Assembly (NCBI GenBank): GCA_942490995.1
Contig: CALOBG010000130.1
Span: 91,847 to 155,846 of the forward strand
Direction: 5' to 3'
Source of the DNA: UBA981 sp942490995
GTDB lineage: Bacteria; Pseudomonadota; Gammaproteobacteria; Ga0077536
Length of the DNA stretch: 64,000 bases
This document shows, in pieces, positions 34,690 to 44,144 of this stretch (within the stretch, counting starts at the first letter, position 1; the number at the start of each line of letters is the position of its first letter). Made by a program: the position numbers and the translations under genes. Under the pieces are notes generated by a model, which saw nothing but the letters and a program-made list of their open reading frames with translations, had not been told where the DNA came from and ran no database searches.

Positions 34690-36120
34690 TCAGCCTTTGA
34701 TCACCGGCCGCGCAAGGTAGGCCTCGCTGAATTCGCGAGCATGTTTTTCGAGTGTAGCGATCAGCCGCCGGCCCAGGTCGTAGCTCAGGTTGCCGCCGAT
34801 CCAGATCCCGTAGTAGCCGCCATCGACGGTCGGTTCGCGGAGCCTGGCGCGCAGGCTTGCGCCAGGGTCGAGTGGTTCGACCACGCAGGCGGTCTCGATC
34901 GCCGCCCGGTGTGCTTCGATTTCTTCGCGGTAAGCGGCGAACACGGCGGTAATGCCCTGTTTCACCTCGGCCTGCGACAGCCGTTCGTTGAACTGCTTGA
35001 GCCGCCGCCGCGCTGCGGCCGGATCACGCATCGAGGCGAAATAAATCCGGTAGTCGCTGTTTTGAAACGCGGACAATACGCTGTTGAGGCGATCGAAGTT
35101 GATGTTATCCGTGCCGGCCTGCGACACTTCATCCAGCACACATTCGGTGTAGATCGACAACTGCTGCGGCACGTAAGAGCGCTTAACGGTATAGCGCTCG
35201 GCCTCGGTGTCATCCGTATCGAAACTCAGGCGCAGGAAACTGTCGACGTATATGTGATCGAAATCGTCTCCTTTGAGCAGCGGATGTTCCGCGATGGCGC
35301 GCAGGCGTTCGCTTGCGAGGTCCGTATCGCCGATCAGGAAACTCGCGATGGCACTGAAGTACAGGGCGTCGGTTCTTACACGCAGAAAACGGATATCGTC
35401 CTGCACCCGGTAGTTGCTCATGCGCGACAGCAGATCGCCCAGCGCCGCGATCGAATGGTTGACGTAGTCACGCCGTGCCGGCGCCGCGGCGATGGCGGCG
35501 ATGGGTTCGGCAGGCGCCATGCCGAGCAGCGCCAGCTTCATCCATAGTTGCGAGATCCGATACAGCGAGCCGGCCAGGTAGCGACTGTCGGGAAATTCAT
35601 CGCGTGTGCGCTCGAACATTTCGATGGCGCGGCGGATCGAGGTTTCGTCGACGATCTCGAGCGCGGTCGCATCGAGATACATGCCGGCTGAATTCATCAA
35701 GGCCTGGTCAAACGATTTGGAGTCGCCGGGCAGGCCGTTGGTTTTGCGTTCGATAAACTGCGTGTAGAGGTACTGGCGCTCGGCGTCCAGGGCGGCGGCA
35801 GCGAGGCCGGCGTCCCAGCCGGGCGGCACGCGTGCCAACACGTAAGCCGCCGCAGAGCCGACTTCCGGGTCCGGCGAGCGCAGCCTGGGCAGAAGCTGCT
35901 GCAGGAATGCGTTATAGCCATCGGGGTCGCGTACGACATCGTCGTCGACGAAGGTGGCGTAGATATAGTTCAGTGCGTCGTCGGGCTTATGCCGGTCCAG
36001 CGACACCAGCGCGGTTTGTGGAGATGCATAGCGCGGCTCCATGGCGAGGCTTGTGGTCGCGGCGCAAAGCAGCGCCAACAGCAGGCCTTGGCGCATGGCA
36101 TCGCGTATTCGGCGCCTCAT
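34690..36120 (-). CDS. Secreted helical protein of unknown function
   Basis: A 476-residue protein with a signal peptide (GLLLALLCAATTSLA ending near residue 26). The mature part is mainly helical, with HEAT- or TPR-like stretches (LQQLLPRLRSPDPEVGSAAAYVL is HEAT-like) and cysteine-poor. No family is recognised. It starts 3 bp after the stop of the next gene upstream on the same strand and is probably cotranscribed with it. A periplasmic or outer-membrane-associated location is inferred. A second in-frame ATG seven codons in (MRQGLLLALL) is an alternative start. Confidence 0.6.
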   Translation of the reverse strand: MRRRIRDAMRQGLLLALLCAATTSLAMEPRYASPQTALVSLDRHKPDDALNYIYATFVDDDVVRDPDGYNAFLQQLLPRLRSPDPEVGSAAAYVLARVPPGWDAGLAAAALDAERQYLYTQFIERKTNGLPGDSKSFDQALMNSAGMYLDATALEIVDETSIRRAIEMFERTRDEFPDSRYLAGSLYRISQLWMKLALLGMAPAEPIAAIAAAPARRDYVNHSIAALGDLLSRMSNYRVQDDIRFLRVRTDALYFSAIASFLIGDTDLASERLRAIAEHPLLKGDDFDHIYVDSFLRLSFDTDDTEAERYTVKRSYVPQQLSIYTECVLDEVSQAGTDNINFDRLNSVLSAFQNSDYRIYFASMRDPAAARRRLKQFNERLSQAEVKQGITAVFAAYREEIEAHRAAIETACVVEPLDPGASLRARLREPTVDGGYYGIWIGGNLSYDLGRRLIATLEKHAREFSEAYLARPVIKG

Positions 36121-36123
36121 GGC

Positions 36124-36945
36124 TCAACCGGCGTAAGGGTCGTCGAGGTGCGAAACATCGGTGCGGCCGATATTTTCGCAGCGCAGATCGATAACGCCGT
36201 CGACGGGGACTTCGATGCGTGGCTGTCCGTCCCTGAAGTTGATTTCGACGATCTTCTTGCCCGCGCCGGGTTGTTCCGGATCGCGCCCCGGCGCGCCGAT
36301 GTCGAGCTGCAGGTTGGCGTCGAGCTGCCCGATCGGAATATAAAACACGCCTTCTTCATCGGGATAGATCGTCGATTTGTCCCACAGCCCCTGGTCCTTG
36401 AGGGTGCGATAGCGCTCGGTTTCGAAAAACGCATTGAGGCCGTCGGCACGCACTTTTCCGATCAACGCAGTCTGGTGCGTCAGTCTCTTGTCGCAATTGA
36501 ACTGCAGGTGAAGTTCACGATTGTCCCGCGCGGCCTCAATGTCGGCGAGTTGTTGGTCTTTGTCCGCGAGCTTTTTCCGCAGCGCGACATTCTCCTGTGG
36601 CAACTTCGATTTGAACTCTTCGGGGCCGACGAAATCGACCGATTTCGCGATCACCGTCAGCATGATCAGGACAAAAATCGCCGCTGCGCCGCCGATCAGC
36701 CCACCGCCGATCTTGACTTCGGCGTGGGACATCAACACACCAGAAAAAAAGCACGCCAGGGAACCGGCCAGCAGCAGGAAGGCGGGAAAGCGTTGACCGT
36801 CCTTGAACCAGAAATAAGACACCAGCAGCAGGATGCAGCCAACCGCGATGGCCATGAGCATCTGCAGGTCGACCTCGCCGCGCATCCGCGGCCAGCCGAC
36901 AGCGGCTTCGCGCGCGCCGACGGGATAAGCGATTGCACGATTCAT
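36124..36945 (-). CDS. Membrane protein of unknown function with coiled coil
   Basis: A protein of about 273 residues from ATG 36945, or about 253 from ATG 36885; neither start has a good Shine-Dalgarno. Three hydrophobic segments near the N-terminus (LMAIAVGCILLLVSYFWF, FLLLAGSLACFFSGVLM and GGAAAIFVLIMLTVIA) are followed by a coiled-coil-like stretch (ENVALRKKLADKDQQLADIE) and a soluble C-terminal domain ending in RCENIGRTDVSHLDDPYAG. No family is recognised. The gene ends 3 bp before the secreted helical protein gene, on the same strand. Confidence 0.55.
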   Translation of the reverse strand: MNRAIAYPVGAREAAVGWPRMRGEVDLQMLMAIAVGCILLLVSYFWFKDGQRFPAFLLLAGSLACFFSGVLMSHAEVKIGGGLIGGAAAIFVLIMLTVIAKSVDFVGPEEFKSKLPQENVALRKKLADKDQQLADIEAARDNRELHLQFNCDKRLTHQTALIGKVRADGLNAFFETERYRTLKDQGLWDKSTIYPDEEGVFYIPIGQLDANLQLDIGAPGRDPEQPGAGKKIVEINFRDGQPRIEVPVDGVIDLRCENIGRTDVSHLDDPYAG

Positions 36946-37097
36946 GGTGTCATCGATAGGCCAGGCCGTCGCTGATACCCGTCCCTTTCTAACCGTTGCG
37001 GCGCCGCACGGTCCAATTGCCGCTATCGCCGGCTCACTCATATAAGGCACCATGGCGCCGCGTGCGAGGTCAGAACCGCACCAGGAGCAATGACGAC

Positions 37098-37820
37098 ATG
37101 AGTGATAGAGCGGACGCAGCGGCGGCAGCCAACGCCTTGCTGCATACCGAGTACGACGGGGTTCTGAGTACGCTGTCGCTGGAACTCGACGGTTACCCGT
37201 TCGGTTCGGTGATGCCTTACGCGCTCGATCGCAGCGGTGCGCCGCTGTTTCAAATCGCCGGCATCGCCCAGCACACACGCATTATCAACGCCGATCCGCG
37301 CGTGTCCCTGATCGTGTTCGAACGGCGCAATGACGACCTGCAGACCGGCGCCCGCCTGACCCTGGTCGGTGATGCGCTGCCGGTTGACGATGCAGACAGC
37401 GCCGCAACCTATTTTCGCCGTTATCCGGACGCGCGCGCCTACGAAGACACCCACGACTTTTCGTTTTACCGTTTGCAGGTCAGGCGCTGTCGCTACATCG
37501 GCGGTTTCGGCGAAATCTACTGGTTGCGATCGGATCTGGTTATCCGTGACAACCCGTTCACGCCCGCCGAGGTCGAGGCCATGGTGGCGCACATGAACGC
37601 CGACCATGCCGATGCGGTGGCCTTGTACTGCGAAACCCTGGGCTTCCCACCGCGCGGCGGCGAGGTGCCCGTTGTGACCGATATCGATCGCGACGGCTTT
37701 GACCTGCGTCTTGGTACGCGCCTGCTGCGCCAGCCCTTCGCGCGACCCTGTGCTACTGGCAAAGAAGTTCGCGAACAGATGGTAGCGCTGGTGCGCGCGG
37801 CGCGCGGCGAAACGGCCTGA
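37098..37820 (+). CDS. HugZ-like FMN-binding protein, heme utilisation/PNPOx fold
   Basis: A 240-residue protein with a split-barrel (pyridoxamine phosphate oxidase-like) N-terminal domain, about residues 10-140: DGVLSTLSLELDGYPFGSVM, then RVSLIVFERRNDDLQTGARL. A C-terminal DUF2470-type domain (about 155-240) includes MVAHMNADHADAVALYC, the signature of the HugZ/HutZ group. Members bind haem or FMN and take part in haem degradation or storage. The ATG at 37098 has AGGAG 12 nt upstream; a three-codon frame begins just before it. No haem uptake genes are near. Confidence 0.82.
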   Translation: MSDRADAAAAANALLHTEYDGVLSTLSLELDGYPFGSVMPYALDRSGAPLFQIAGIAQHTRIINADPRVSLIVFERRNDDLQTGARLTLVGDALPVDDADSAATYFRRYPDARAYEDTHDFSFYRLQVRRCRYIGGFGEIYWLRSDLVIRDNPFTPAEVEAMVAHMNADHADAVALYCETLGFPPRGGEVPVVTDIDRDGFDLRLGTRLLRQPFARPCATGKEVREQMVALVRAARGETA

Positions 37821-37920
37821 ATGCCGCGCTCGCCGCGATCCCGAATAACGACAAATCGTTGCTATCGCATTAAAGTGCTGAATCGCTCAACCACTAACCA
37901 CGAAAGCCAGGGAGCAGCAC

Positions 37921-38334
37921 ATGGATATCCACGCCCTCAATCGTAAAGTCATTGACGAATTTCGCGCCAGCGGCGGTAAGGTCGGCGGTCAGTTCGATGG
38001 TGTGCCGTTGCTTCTGCTGGAAACCATCGGCGCGCGCAGCGGCGAAAAACGCACCAAGCCGCTGGCTTACTTCGCCGACGGCGAGCGCCTGGTGGTGATC
38101 GCGTCTTACGCCGGTGCCGAACACAGCCCGCCGTGGTTTTTTAACCTGCAGAAAAACCCCGAGGTTGGCGTCGAACTCGGCAGCGAGAAGTTTCGCGCAC
38201 GGGCCACGGTCGCCGTCGAGCCCGAGCGCACGACACTGTTCGACAAAATGGTCGCGTTGAATCCGGTATTTGCCGATTACCAGGCCAAAACCGAACGCGT
38301 CATTCCGGTCGTCATCCTGACCCGTCTCGCCTAG
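37921..38334 (+). CDS. Ddn-family (deazaflavin nitroreductase-like) protein
   Basis: A 137-residue split-barrel protein of the nitroreductase/quinone reductase family to which the F420-dependent Ddn belongs. The typical segments are ETIGARSGEKRTKPLAYFAD (residues about 34-53), LVVIASYAGAEHSPPWFFNL (about 57-76) and a short C-terminus. In actinobacteria this family uses F420H2. Whether a gammaproteobacterial host makes F420 cannot be told here, and FMN or another cofactor is possible. An LLM oxidoreductase lies 12 kb away. Standalone gene with GGGAGC upstream. Confidence 0.82.
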   Translation: MDIHALNRKVIDEFRASGGKVGGQFDGVPLLLLETIGARSGEKRTKPLAYFADGERLVVIASYAGAEHSPPWFFNLQKNPEVGVELGSEKFRARATVAVEPERTTLFDKMVALNPVFADYQAKTERVIPVVILTRLA

Positions 38335-38496
38335 TGTGAATTCGGCCCGAATTCAGCGACCGTCACTGGATAAGTTCGATTCGCTGTTGAGGCCCTGACG
38401 CCGGCGGTTTACACCGTTGCTGTCGCCAATTCCTCAAGATTGGGGCGGCTCCGGCCGCCAGATCCAGGACCCGGTCCCGGATCCAGAGGCTACGCC

Positions 38497-39060
38497 ATGC
38501 GCCAAATATCTGCCCTGCTGCTCGCGCTGACCCTGTTCACCACCGCGGCCGCCGCCGACAGCGACTACTCGACGCGCTTCATCGAACTCGGCATGGACGG
38601 CGACCTTGCCGGCGCCCGCGTGGTACTTTCCGAATGGGCGCAGGCCCGGCCGGACGATGCCAGGCTGAACACCATGCGCGAACTGTTGGTCGACTGGGAA
38701 ACGGATGTCGCGCAGGCTGATCCATACCTGCCGCTCGGCGACGCGTTGATGAAAGCCGACTATGCCGGCGCGCGCGCGGTACTGGCGGATGCGGCCGGTC
38801 ATGCGGCGGCCACCGACATCCAGCAGGCGGCGTTCGCCGCCTGGATCGAGCGTTTTGAAAACCACGACCAGGGTCCCTCGCTCGGCGCCCTGCAGCAGGA
38901 ATATACCGAGTTCGAGCTGCAGCGTTCTTCGCTGCAGGCGCGCGAGGTGACGGGTGCAGCGACGGCTGCCGCCAACGACGACCGCAAGCCCGCGCTGGCG
39001 GATTTCAACGTCCTGCTGGAAAGCGTGGCGGCCGATCTCGAACGCAACGAAGCGCGCTGA
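38497..39060 (+). CDS. Small secreted protein of unknown function
   Basis: A 187-residue protein with a clear signal peptide (MRQISALLLALTLFTTAAAA). The mature part is helical, acidic and TPR-like in tone (GDLAGARVVLSEWAQARPDD and DYAGARAVLADAAGHAAAT). No family is recognised. It is transcribed towards the nitrilase gene, with 27 bp between the stops, and stands alone on its strand. The start is the first Met of the signal peptide; an upstream in-frame extension would lack one. Confidence 0.6.
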   Translation: MRQISALLLALTLFTTAAAADSDYSTRFIELGMDGDLAGARVVLSEWAQARPDDARLNTMRELLVDWETDVAQADPYLPLGDALMKADYAGARAVLADAAGHAAATDIQQAAFAAWIERFENHDQGPSLGALQQEYTEFELQRSSLQAREVTGAATAAANDDRKPALADFNVLLESVAADLERNEAR

Positions 39061-39087
39061 GACGCGTTCGAACCGGCCTCTGGATGC

Positions 39088-39978
39088 TCACACGTCGATG
39101 TGCTCGAGGGTGTGTTCGAACTGGCCGTCCCAGTCGCGGTAGTTGAATACCTGCCCGCTCTCGCGCACCTCGGCCAGTCCGCCGAGATCGAGATCCTGAT
39201 AAATCCAGCCGCAGTCGTTGTAACCGCCCTGCTGTAATACGCCATCGTCGGGGTAACCCCGATCGACCGGCGTATAGACGCCGCCGGCGCCGACATTGAT
39301 ATCCACCGCCGGCGACCAGGACGCCTCGCCGACGAGGCTCGAGTGGGCGACAAAACATTGATTCTCCATCGCCCGCGCGCGACAGCCGAGGCGTACCCGT
39401 TCGAAACCGGCGCGGGTATCGGTACAGCTCGGCACCACGATCAGATCCGCACCGGCGGCAACCTGGGCGTGCGCGAACAGGGGAAACTCGGCGTCGTAAC
39501 AGAGATTGATCCCGAACGTGCCGATCGCGGTACGGAACACTTTGAGCGTGCTGCTGCCGGTGATCCGCCACTGTTCGTTTTCGAAGCGGGTCATCTGCAG
39601 CTTGTCCTGAAAGTCCCGCCCGCCGTCGGCGCTGAATACGTGCGCGCGGTTATGAAAGCAACCGGCTTCGATTTCCACCGGAAACGAACCGGCGACGATA
39701 CACACGCCGTTGCGGCGCGCGAGTTCGGCATGCAGGGCGAGGAAATCCGGCAGACACGACTGCAGCGCATCGAGCTGCCGCGCCAGGTCGCCGTATACCG
39801 CGGCGTCAAACACCGACGCCAGTTCCATTGCCGCGTACTCGGGAAACACCAGCAAGCGCGCCCCGGCCGCTGCCGCGTCGTTGACCCATCGCGTCAGTTT
39901 CGTTTCGTAGGCGGACCACTCGCCGAGAAAACTCACGTCATAGGCGGCCACTGCAATGCGCAGCGGGCTGGCGCTCAT
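39088..39978 (-). CDS. Carbon-nitrogen hydrolase (nitrilase superfamily)
   Basis: A 296-residue nitrilase-fold amidase. The Glu-Lys-Cys triad is in place: E47 in FPEYA, K126 in QDKLQM and C160 in INLCYDAEFP, followed by the typical second Glu. It should hydrolyse an amide, an N-carbamyl group or a nitrile. Its ATG overlaps the stop of the upstream GNAT gene (4-bp overlap), so the two are co-translated. GNAT-nitrilase pairs and natural fusions of the two are widespread. The substrate is unknown. Confidence 0.9.
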   Translation of the reverse strand: MSASPLRIAVAAYDVSFLGEWSAYETKLTRWVNDAAAAGARLLVFPEYAAMELASVFDAAVYGDLARQLDALQSCLPDFLALHAELARRNGVCIVAGSFPVEIEAGCFHNRAHVFSADGGRDFQDKLQMTRFENEQWRITGSSTLKVFRTAIGTFGINLCYDAEFPLFAHAQVAAGADLIVVPSCTDTRAGFERVRLGCRARAMENQCFVAHSSLVGEASWSPAVDINVGAGGVYTPVDRGYPDDGVLQQGGYNDCGWIYQDLDLGGLAEVRESGQVFNYRDWDGQFEHTLEHIDV

Positions 39979-40580
39979 GGCGCCGGGCTATCGAGGTTTT
40001 TCAGCCAGAAGCGCAGGGCGTGACGGGTCGCGCGCGGCTGGTCGATGTCTTTCCAGCTGTAGTGCGCGGTCAGTGCGGGCTGAGGCTGGTAACCGAAATG
40101 TCGCCACACCGGGTCCAGAGGCTGGTAGTCGGCGGGCCGCAAGGGGTGGTCCGCGGCGCGCTGCACCGCACAGAAACAGATCTGCTTCATGCCCGGCAGG
40201 GCGCGGGCATAGGCTTCGCGGCCAGCGAAGAAGCGCCGGTACAAACCCTGGCCACGGTAGGGCGCAAGCAGGATCGATTCGCCGCAATAGAACACTTGCG
40301 CGGGGTCGTAGCCAGCGGCAATGAACGGCGCGATAAATTCTTCCGTCTCGTGGCTCATCGGCAGTCCGGTGGAGGCGCCGACCACGGTCTCGCCGTCGAG
40401 CGCAAGCACCGCCATGGCGTTGCTCGAGCGCACGTAGGTGCGCAGGTAGCGTTCCTCGTAGCTGCGATCGCCGTCGTAAAGATAGGGGAATTCGCGAAAT
40501 ACAGTGATACGCAGCTGCGCCAGAGCGTCGACCCAGGCTTCAAGCGCGGGGCCGCTGACCGTTGTTGTGGTCACCGCCAT
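39975..40580 (-). CDS. GNAT-family N-acetyltransferase
   Basis: A 201-residue protein with the GNAT fold. A cofactor-binding pattern occurs around ILLAPYRGQGLYRRFFAGRE (about residues 106-125), preceded by a beta strand with acidic residues (VFYCGESILL). The C-terminus contains aromatic residues typical of small-molecule acetyltransferases (HFGYQPQPALTAHYSWKDID). Translation is coupled to the nitrilase gene. Pairing with the amidase suggests both act on one amine-containing metabolite, first as an acyl acceptor, then as an amide. Confidence 0.85.
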   Translation of the reverse strand: MAVTTTTVSGPALEAWVDALAQLRITVFREFPYLYDGDRSYEERYLRTYVRSSNAMAVLALDGETVVGASTGLPMSHETEEFIAPFIAAGYDPAQVFYCGESILLAPYRGQGLYRRFFAGREAYARALPGMKQICFCAVQRAADHPLRPADYQPLDPVWRHFGYQPQPALTAHYSWKDIDQPRATRHALRFWLKNLDSPAP

Positions 40581-40602
40581 GGGTGTTCAAACCTGCCGCG
40601 GT

Positions 40603-41010
40603 TCAGTTCCCGCCACCAACCTGACGTAGCCACTCATTGAGGTTGTAGTAGTTCGTAACGCGCGTGATCCGGCCGTTGGCAATGGCGAAAAACGCGCCCG
40701 CCGCGAGGGTATAGGTCTGTCCGTATGCGGGCGGCAGCCCGTCATCGTTGGCCAGGTATTCGCCGTGGACAATGAATTCGGCGGCGGCACGGTCACCGCC
40801 GGCGCTGGCCATGACGACGATATCGGTGAGTTTTTCGCGATAGCTGCGGTTCATGTCGGCCATGAACGCAGTGAACGCCGCTTTGCCGGTCTGGCGTTCG
40901 CCCTGGTTGACGTCGTGTACGACCTGCTCATCGAGCAGGCTGATAAAGCGATTCATGTCGCCGGCGTTGAATGCGGCGTAGTAGTCGAGGATCAGTTCCG
41001 TGGTGGTCAT
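40603..41010 (-). CDS. SnoaL/ketosteroid-isomerase-like protein
   Basis: A 135-residue cone-shaped (NTF2-like) protein. The pattern LILDYYAAFNAGDMNRFISLL at the N-terminus, the Asp in 'VVHDVNQGE' and the C-terminal strand pattern ITRVTNYYNLNEWLRQV fit ketosteroid-isomerase-related proteins. It starts at ATG 41010; earlier in-frame starts overlap the promoter of the divergent gene. It is probably transcribed with GNAT-nitrilase (22-bp gap). Function is an isomerase, cyclase or binding role, not determinable here. Confidence 0.8.
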   Translation of the reverse strand: MTTTELILDYYAAFNAGDMNRFISLLDEQVVHDVNQGERQTGKAAFTAFMADMNRSYREKLTDIVVMASAGGDRAAAEFIVHGEYLANDDGLPPAYGQTYTLAAGAFFAIANGRITRVTNYYNLNEWLRQVGGGN

Positions 41011-41137
41011 GCTCAAGGGTGCCGAATGCCGAGGGCGGCAAAGAATAAACCAAAGTGTGCCGCCAATACATATTCCGGTGACAGGCGCGGTACACTCAAG
41101 GGTACTGGAAAACTGCGCCGAGGAGCGCCGGGCGGAT

Positions 41138-42076
41138 ATGCCGATTATCGAACGCGACCCGTGGCGGGTGCAGTACTTCACCGGCATCGACTGCCCGGAA
41201 GACGTTGCCATCCCCACCGACGACGAACACGCCTACGAGCTGTACCCGGAGTACCGCTGGATCTACAACAAGCTCCTGATCTGCGATACCCAGAATATCG
41301 CCGGCGCGCCGCACGGGGTGCCACCGCGGGAGTTCCCGGTTTTCAGCAAGCCGATTTACAACATGCACGGCATGGGTGTCGGCGGGCGGGTCGCGAACAG
41401 CGCCGAAGACCTCGAGCACCACATGATGGCCGGGCATATGTGGATGGAGATGATGCACGGTGAGCATGTCAGTACCGACGTCGTGCTGCTCGGTGGCGAG
41501 GCGCAGTGGTGGCGCCACACCAGCGGTATTCCGCTCGGCGACGGTATCTTCGATTACTGGACGGTGGACGCGGCCGAAAAACCTGAACTCGAACGCTACT
41601 GTGGAGACTGGCTGCGACGTCATCTGCGGGGCTACAGCGGTGCGGCCAATATCGAAACCATCGGCGGGCGCATAATCGAAGTCCACCTGCGCTTCGCCGA
41701 CCAATGGCCGGACCTGTACGGCAAGGGCTGGCTGGAAGCGCTGGTTGAACTTTATGCCCGGCGCCGCTGGCGCTACGCCGACGACGATCGCCGTACCGGT
41801 TACAGCGTGGTGCTGTTCGGCGGCCACGGCATCGGTTATTCGCGACCGCCGGCCGATTTTATCGACGGGCTGCTGCAGCGCGAACACATTCGCAGTATCC
41901 AGATCACGTTCCACGAAGATATCGATCCGGCCCTGCACGCCATGCCCCCGGGTGGCTTTCGACTGGCGGTGATCAACTGCGACGATCTCGAGGCCGGCCT
42001 CAAGGCCCGCGAAGACCTCGCGCTGTCGTTCTGGTCGGCACAGAACCTCGGGCCGTGGCGCAAGAGCGCGAGTTGA
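41138..42076 (+). CDS. Uncharacterised protein, ATP-grasp-like fold suggested
   Basis: A 312-residue protein with no family I can name. Some segments look like an ATP-grasp enzyme: LLICDTQNIAGAPHGVPP, then FPVFSKPIYNMHGMGVGG (as the nucleotide-binding lobe), and NIETIGGRIIEVHLRFADQW (as the metal-binding Glu/Asn region near the C-terminal half). Conserved-looking Trp and His residues (HMWMEMMHGEH) are unusual. AGGAG lies 19 nt before the ATG. It is followed by the CocE/NonD hydrolase gene after 22 bp, so the two are probably coexpressed. The fold suggestion is inference. Confidence 0.5.
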   Translation: MPIIERDPWRVQYFTGIDCPEDVAIPTDDEHAYELYPEYRWIYNKLLICDTQNIAGAPHGVPPREFPVFSKPIYNMHGMGVGGRVANSAEDLEHHMMAGHMWMEMMHGEHVSTDVVLLGGEAQWWRHTSGIPLGDGIFDYWTVDAAEKPELERYCGDWLRRHLRGYSGAANIETIGGRIIEVHLRFADQWPDLYGKGWLEALVELYARRRWRYADDDRRTGYSVVLFGGHGIGYSRPPADFIDGLLQREHIRSIQITFHEDIDPALHAMPPGGFRLAVINCDDLEAGLKAREDLALSFWSAQNLGPWRKSAS

Positions 42077-42098
42077 ACGCCGCACCAGGCCGCAGCGC

Positions 42099-44144
42099 AT
42101 GAACTACCGCGTGCGTACCGAGTTCCCGAACGCGGTGCGGGAAATCGAGAACGTGTTTATCCCGCTCGCCGACGGCACGCGGCTGGCGGCGCGAGTCTGG
42201 CTGCCGGCCGACGCCGAGCGCGAACCGGTGCCGGCGGTGCTGGAGTACATCCCCTATCGCAAGCGCGACCTGATGCGCGCCCGCGACGAACCGATGCACC
42301 ACTACCTGGCCGGCCACGGCTACGCGGCAGTGCGGGTTGACCTGCGCGGCAGCGGCGATTCCGACGGCGTTCTGCACGACGAATACCTGGCGCAGGAAAT
42401 TGACGACGCGGTCGAGGTCATCGCCTGGCTGGCGCGCCAGCCGTGGTGTGACGGCAATGTCGGCATGACCGGGATCTCGTGGGGTGGTTTCAATTGTCTG
42501 CAGACCGCCGCGCGGCGGCCGCCGGCCCTGAAAGCGATCATCACCCTGTGCTCGACCGACGATCGCTACGCCGACGATGCCCACTACATGGGTGGCTGCC
42601 TGCTCAACGAAAATCAGATCTGGGGCACCGTGCTGTTCGGCCTCAACGCGCTGCCCCCGGATCCCGAGATCGTCGGCGAACGCTGGCGCGAAATGTGGCT
42701 CGAACGCCTGCGCCACAACCATCCCTTCCCGGCCGAATGGCTGCGCCACCAGGCCCGTGATGACTACTGGCAGCAGGGTTCGGTGTGCGAAAACTACCGC
42801 GACATCGAGTGCGCGGTGTACGCCATCGGCGGCTGGGCCGACGGTTATTCGAACGCTATCGGGCGACTGCTGACGGGATTGTCGTCGCCGCGTAAGGGCC
42901 TGCTTGGACCGTGGGCGCATGCGTTTCCGCACAGCGCCGTACCGGGCCCCGCGATCGGTTACCTGCAGGAGGCCCTGCGCTGGTGGGATCACTGGCTGAA
43001 AGGGATCGATAGCGGCATCATGCGCGAGCCGATGCTGCGCGCGTGGATGCAGGACAGCGTCACGCCGCAACCCTTACACCCCGAGCGCGCCGGGCGCTGG
43101 ATCGCCGAACCGAGCTGGCCGGCTGCGCACATCGAACACCAGGTCCATTACCTCGATCCTGGTGCGTTGCTCAGCGCATCCGCGCCCGCGCCGGCCGTGC
43201 TCGAAATACAGTCACCGCAGACCACCGGTTCGACCGCCGGCGACTGGTGCGGCTTCGGCGCCGAGGGTGAAGCGCCGATGGACCAGCGCGCCGACGATGG
43301 TCGCTCGTTGATTTTCGACAGCGCGCCGTTGTCACAGGTGGTGGAAATTTTTGGTACGCCGCGGGTGGTGTTGCAGCTCAGCGCCAACGTTGCGCAGGCG
43401 CTGATCGCCGTGCGCCTGAACGATGTCGCGCCGGACGGCACCTCGGCGCTGGTCAGCTACGGGGTCCTCAACCTTTCCCACCGGGATGGACACCAACACC
43501 CTCGAGCGCTGGTGCCGGGCGAGCGCGTCGAGGTAGCTATCGCGCTGAACGATATCGCCCACCAGTTTCCCGCCGGCAATATGATTCGCATCGCGCTCTC
43601 AACCAGTTACTGGCCGACCGTGTGGCCGGCGCCGACACCCGTACGCCTGGCGGTCGAATGTGGCCGCAGCCGCCTGGAGTTGCCGGTACGCGAGCCGCAG
43701 CCGTTCGATGATGGACTGCTGCCGTTCGCGCCGGCCGAGGCCGCGCCGACGGCGACCGTGCAAACCGCGCTCAAGCCACACGAATTTATCCGCAGCTTCG
43801 AGCGCGATTTGACTACCCACGATACCGTCTACCGCTTATACAGCGCCGGCGGCGATCTCGAGACCGGCTCGGTGATGCACATCGAAGCCATCGACATGGA
43901 CGTCGGGCACACCGTGGAACGGCGCTTTTCGATCGGCGAAAACGATCCCCTGAGCGCCCGCGCCAACGTGCACGAGCAACTCATGATGCGGCGTGGCGCG
44001 TGGCAGGTACGGGTGGCGGTGAAAACCGAGCTGAGCGCGGATGAGAACAACTTTTTTGTGCGCGCCAGCCTGCGTGCGCGCGAAGGTGAGGAGGAGGTAT
44101 TCGAGCGCGAGTGGAACGAGGTGATCCCGCGCTACTTCCTATGA
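42099..44144 (+). CDS. CocE/NonD family alpha/beta hydrolase (X-Pro dipeptidyl-peptidase S15 type)
   Basis: A 681-residue hydrolase. The nucleophile elbow is GISWGGF with Ser127. The first domain (1-300) has the family start DGTRLAARVWLPADAE and RVDLRGSGDSDG. An S15-type jelly-roll domain (about 330-540) follows, then a further C-terminal part of about 100 residues (from about 580). Relatives include cocaine esterase, glutaryl-7-ACA acylase and X-Pro peptidases. Its 3' end overlaps the convergent ATP-grasp gene by 6 bp. An amide, ester or peptide substrate is likely but unidentified. Confidence 0.9.
   Translation: MNYRVRTEFPNAVREIENVFIPLADGTRLAARVWLPADAEREPVPAVLEYIPYRKRDLMRARDEPMHHYLAGHGYAAVRVDLRGSGDSDGVLHDEYLAQEIDDAVEVIAWLARQPWCDGNVGMTGISWGGFNCLQTAARRPPALKAIITLCSTDDRYADDAHYMGGCLLNENQIWGTVLFGLNALPPDPEIVGERWREMWLERLRHNHPFPAEWLRHQARDDYWQQGSVCENYRDIECAVYAIGGWADGYSNAIGRLLTGLSSPRKGLLGPWAHAFPHSAVPGPAIGYLQEALRWWDHWLKGIDSGIMREPMLRAWMQDSVTPQPLHPERAGRWIAEPSWPAAHIEHQVHYLDPGALLSASAPAPAVLEIQSPQTTGSTAGDWCGFGAEGEAPMDQRADDGRSLIFDSAPLSQVVEIFGTPRVVLQLSANVAQALIAVRLNDVAPDGTSALVSYGVLNLSHRDGHQHPRALVPGERVEVAIALNDIAHQFPAGNMIRIALSTSYWPTVWPAPTPVRLAVECGRSRLELPVREPQPFDDGLLPFAPAEAAPTATVQTALKPHEFIRSFERDLTTHDTVYRLYSAGGDLETGSVMHIEAIDMDVGHTVERRFSIGENDPLSARANVHEQLMMRRGAWQVRVAVKTELSADENNFFVRASLRAREGEEEVFEREWNEVIPRYFL

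Noticed and set aside
38440..38496. In-frame N-terminal extension of the small secreted protein
   Set aside because: It would place a Pro/Gly-rich stretch in front of a good signal peptide; the internal ATG is the better start.
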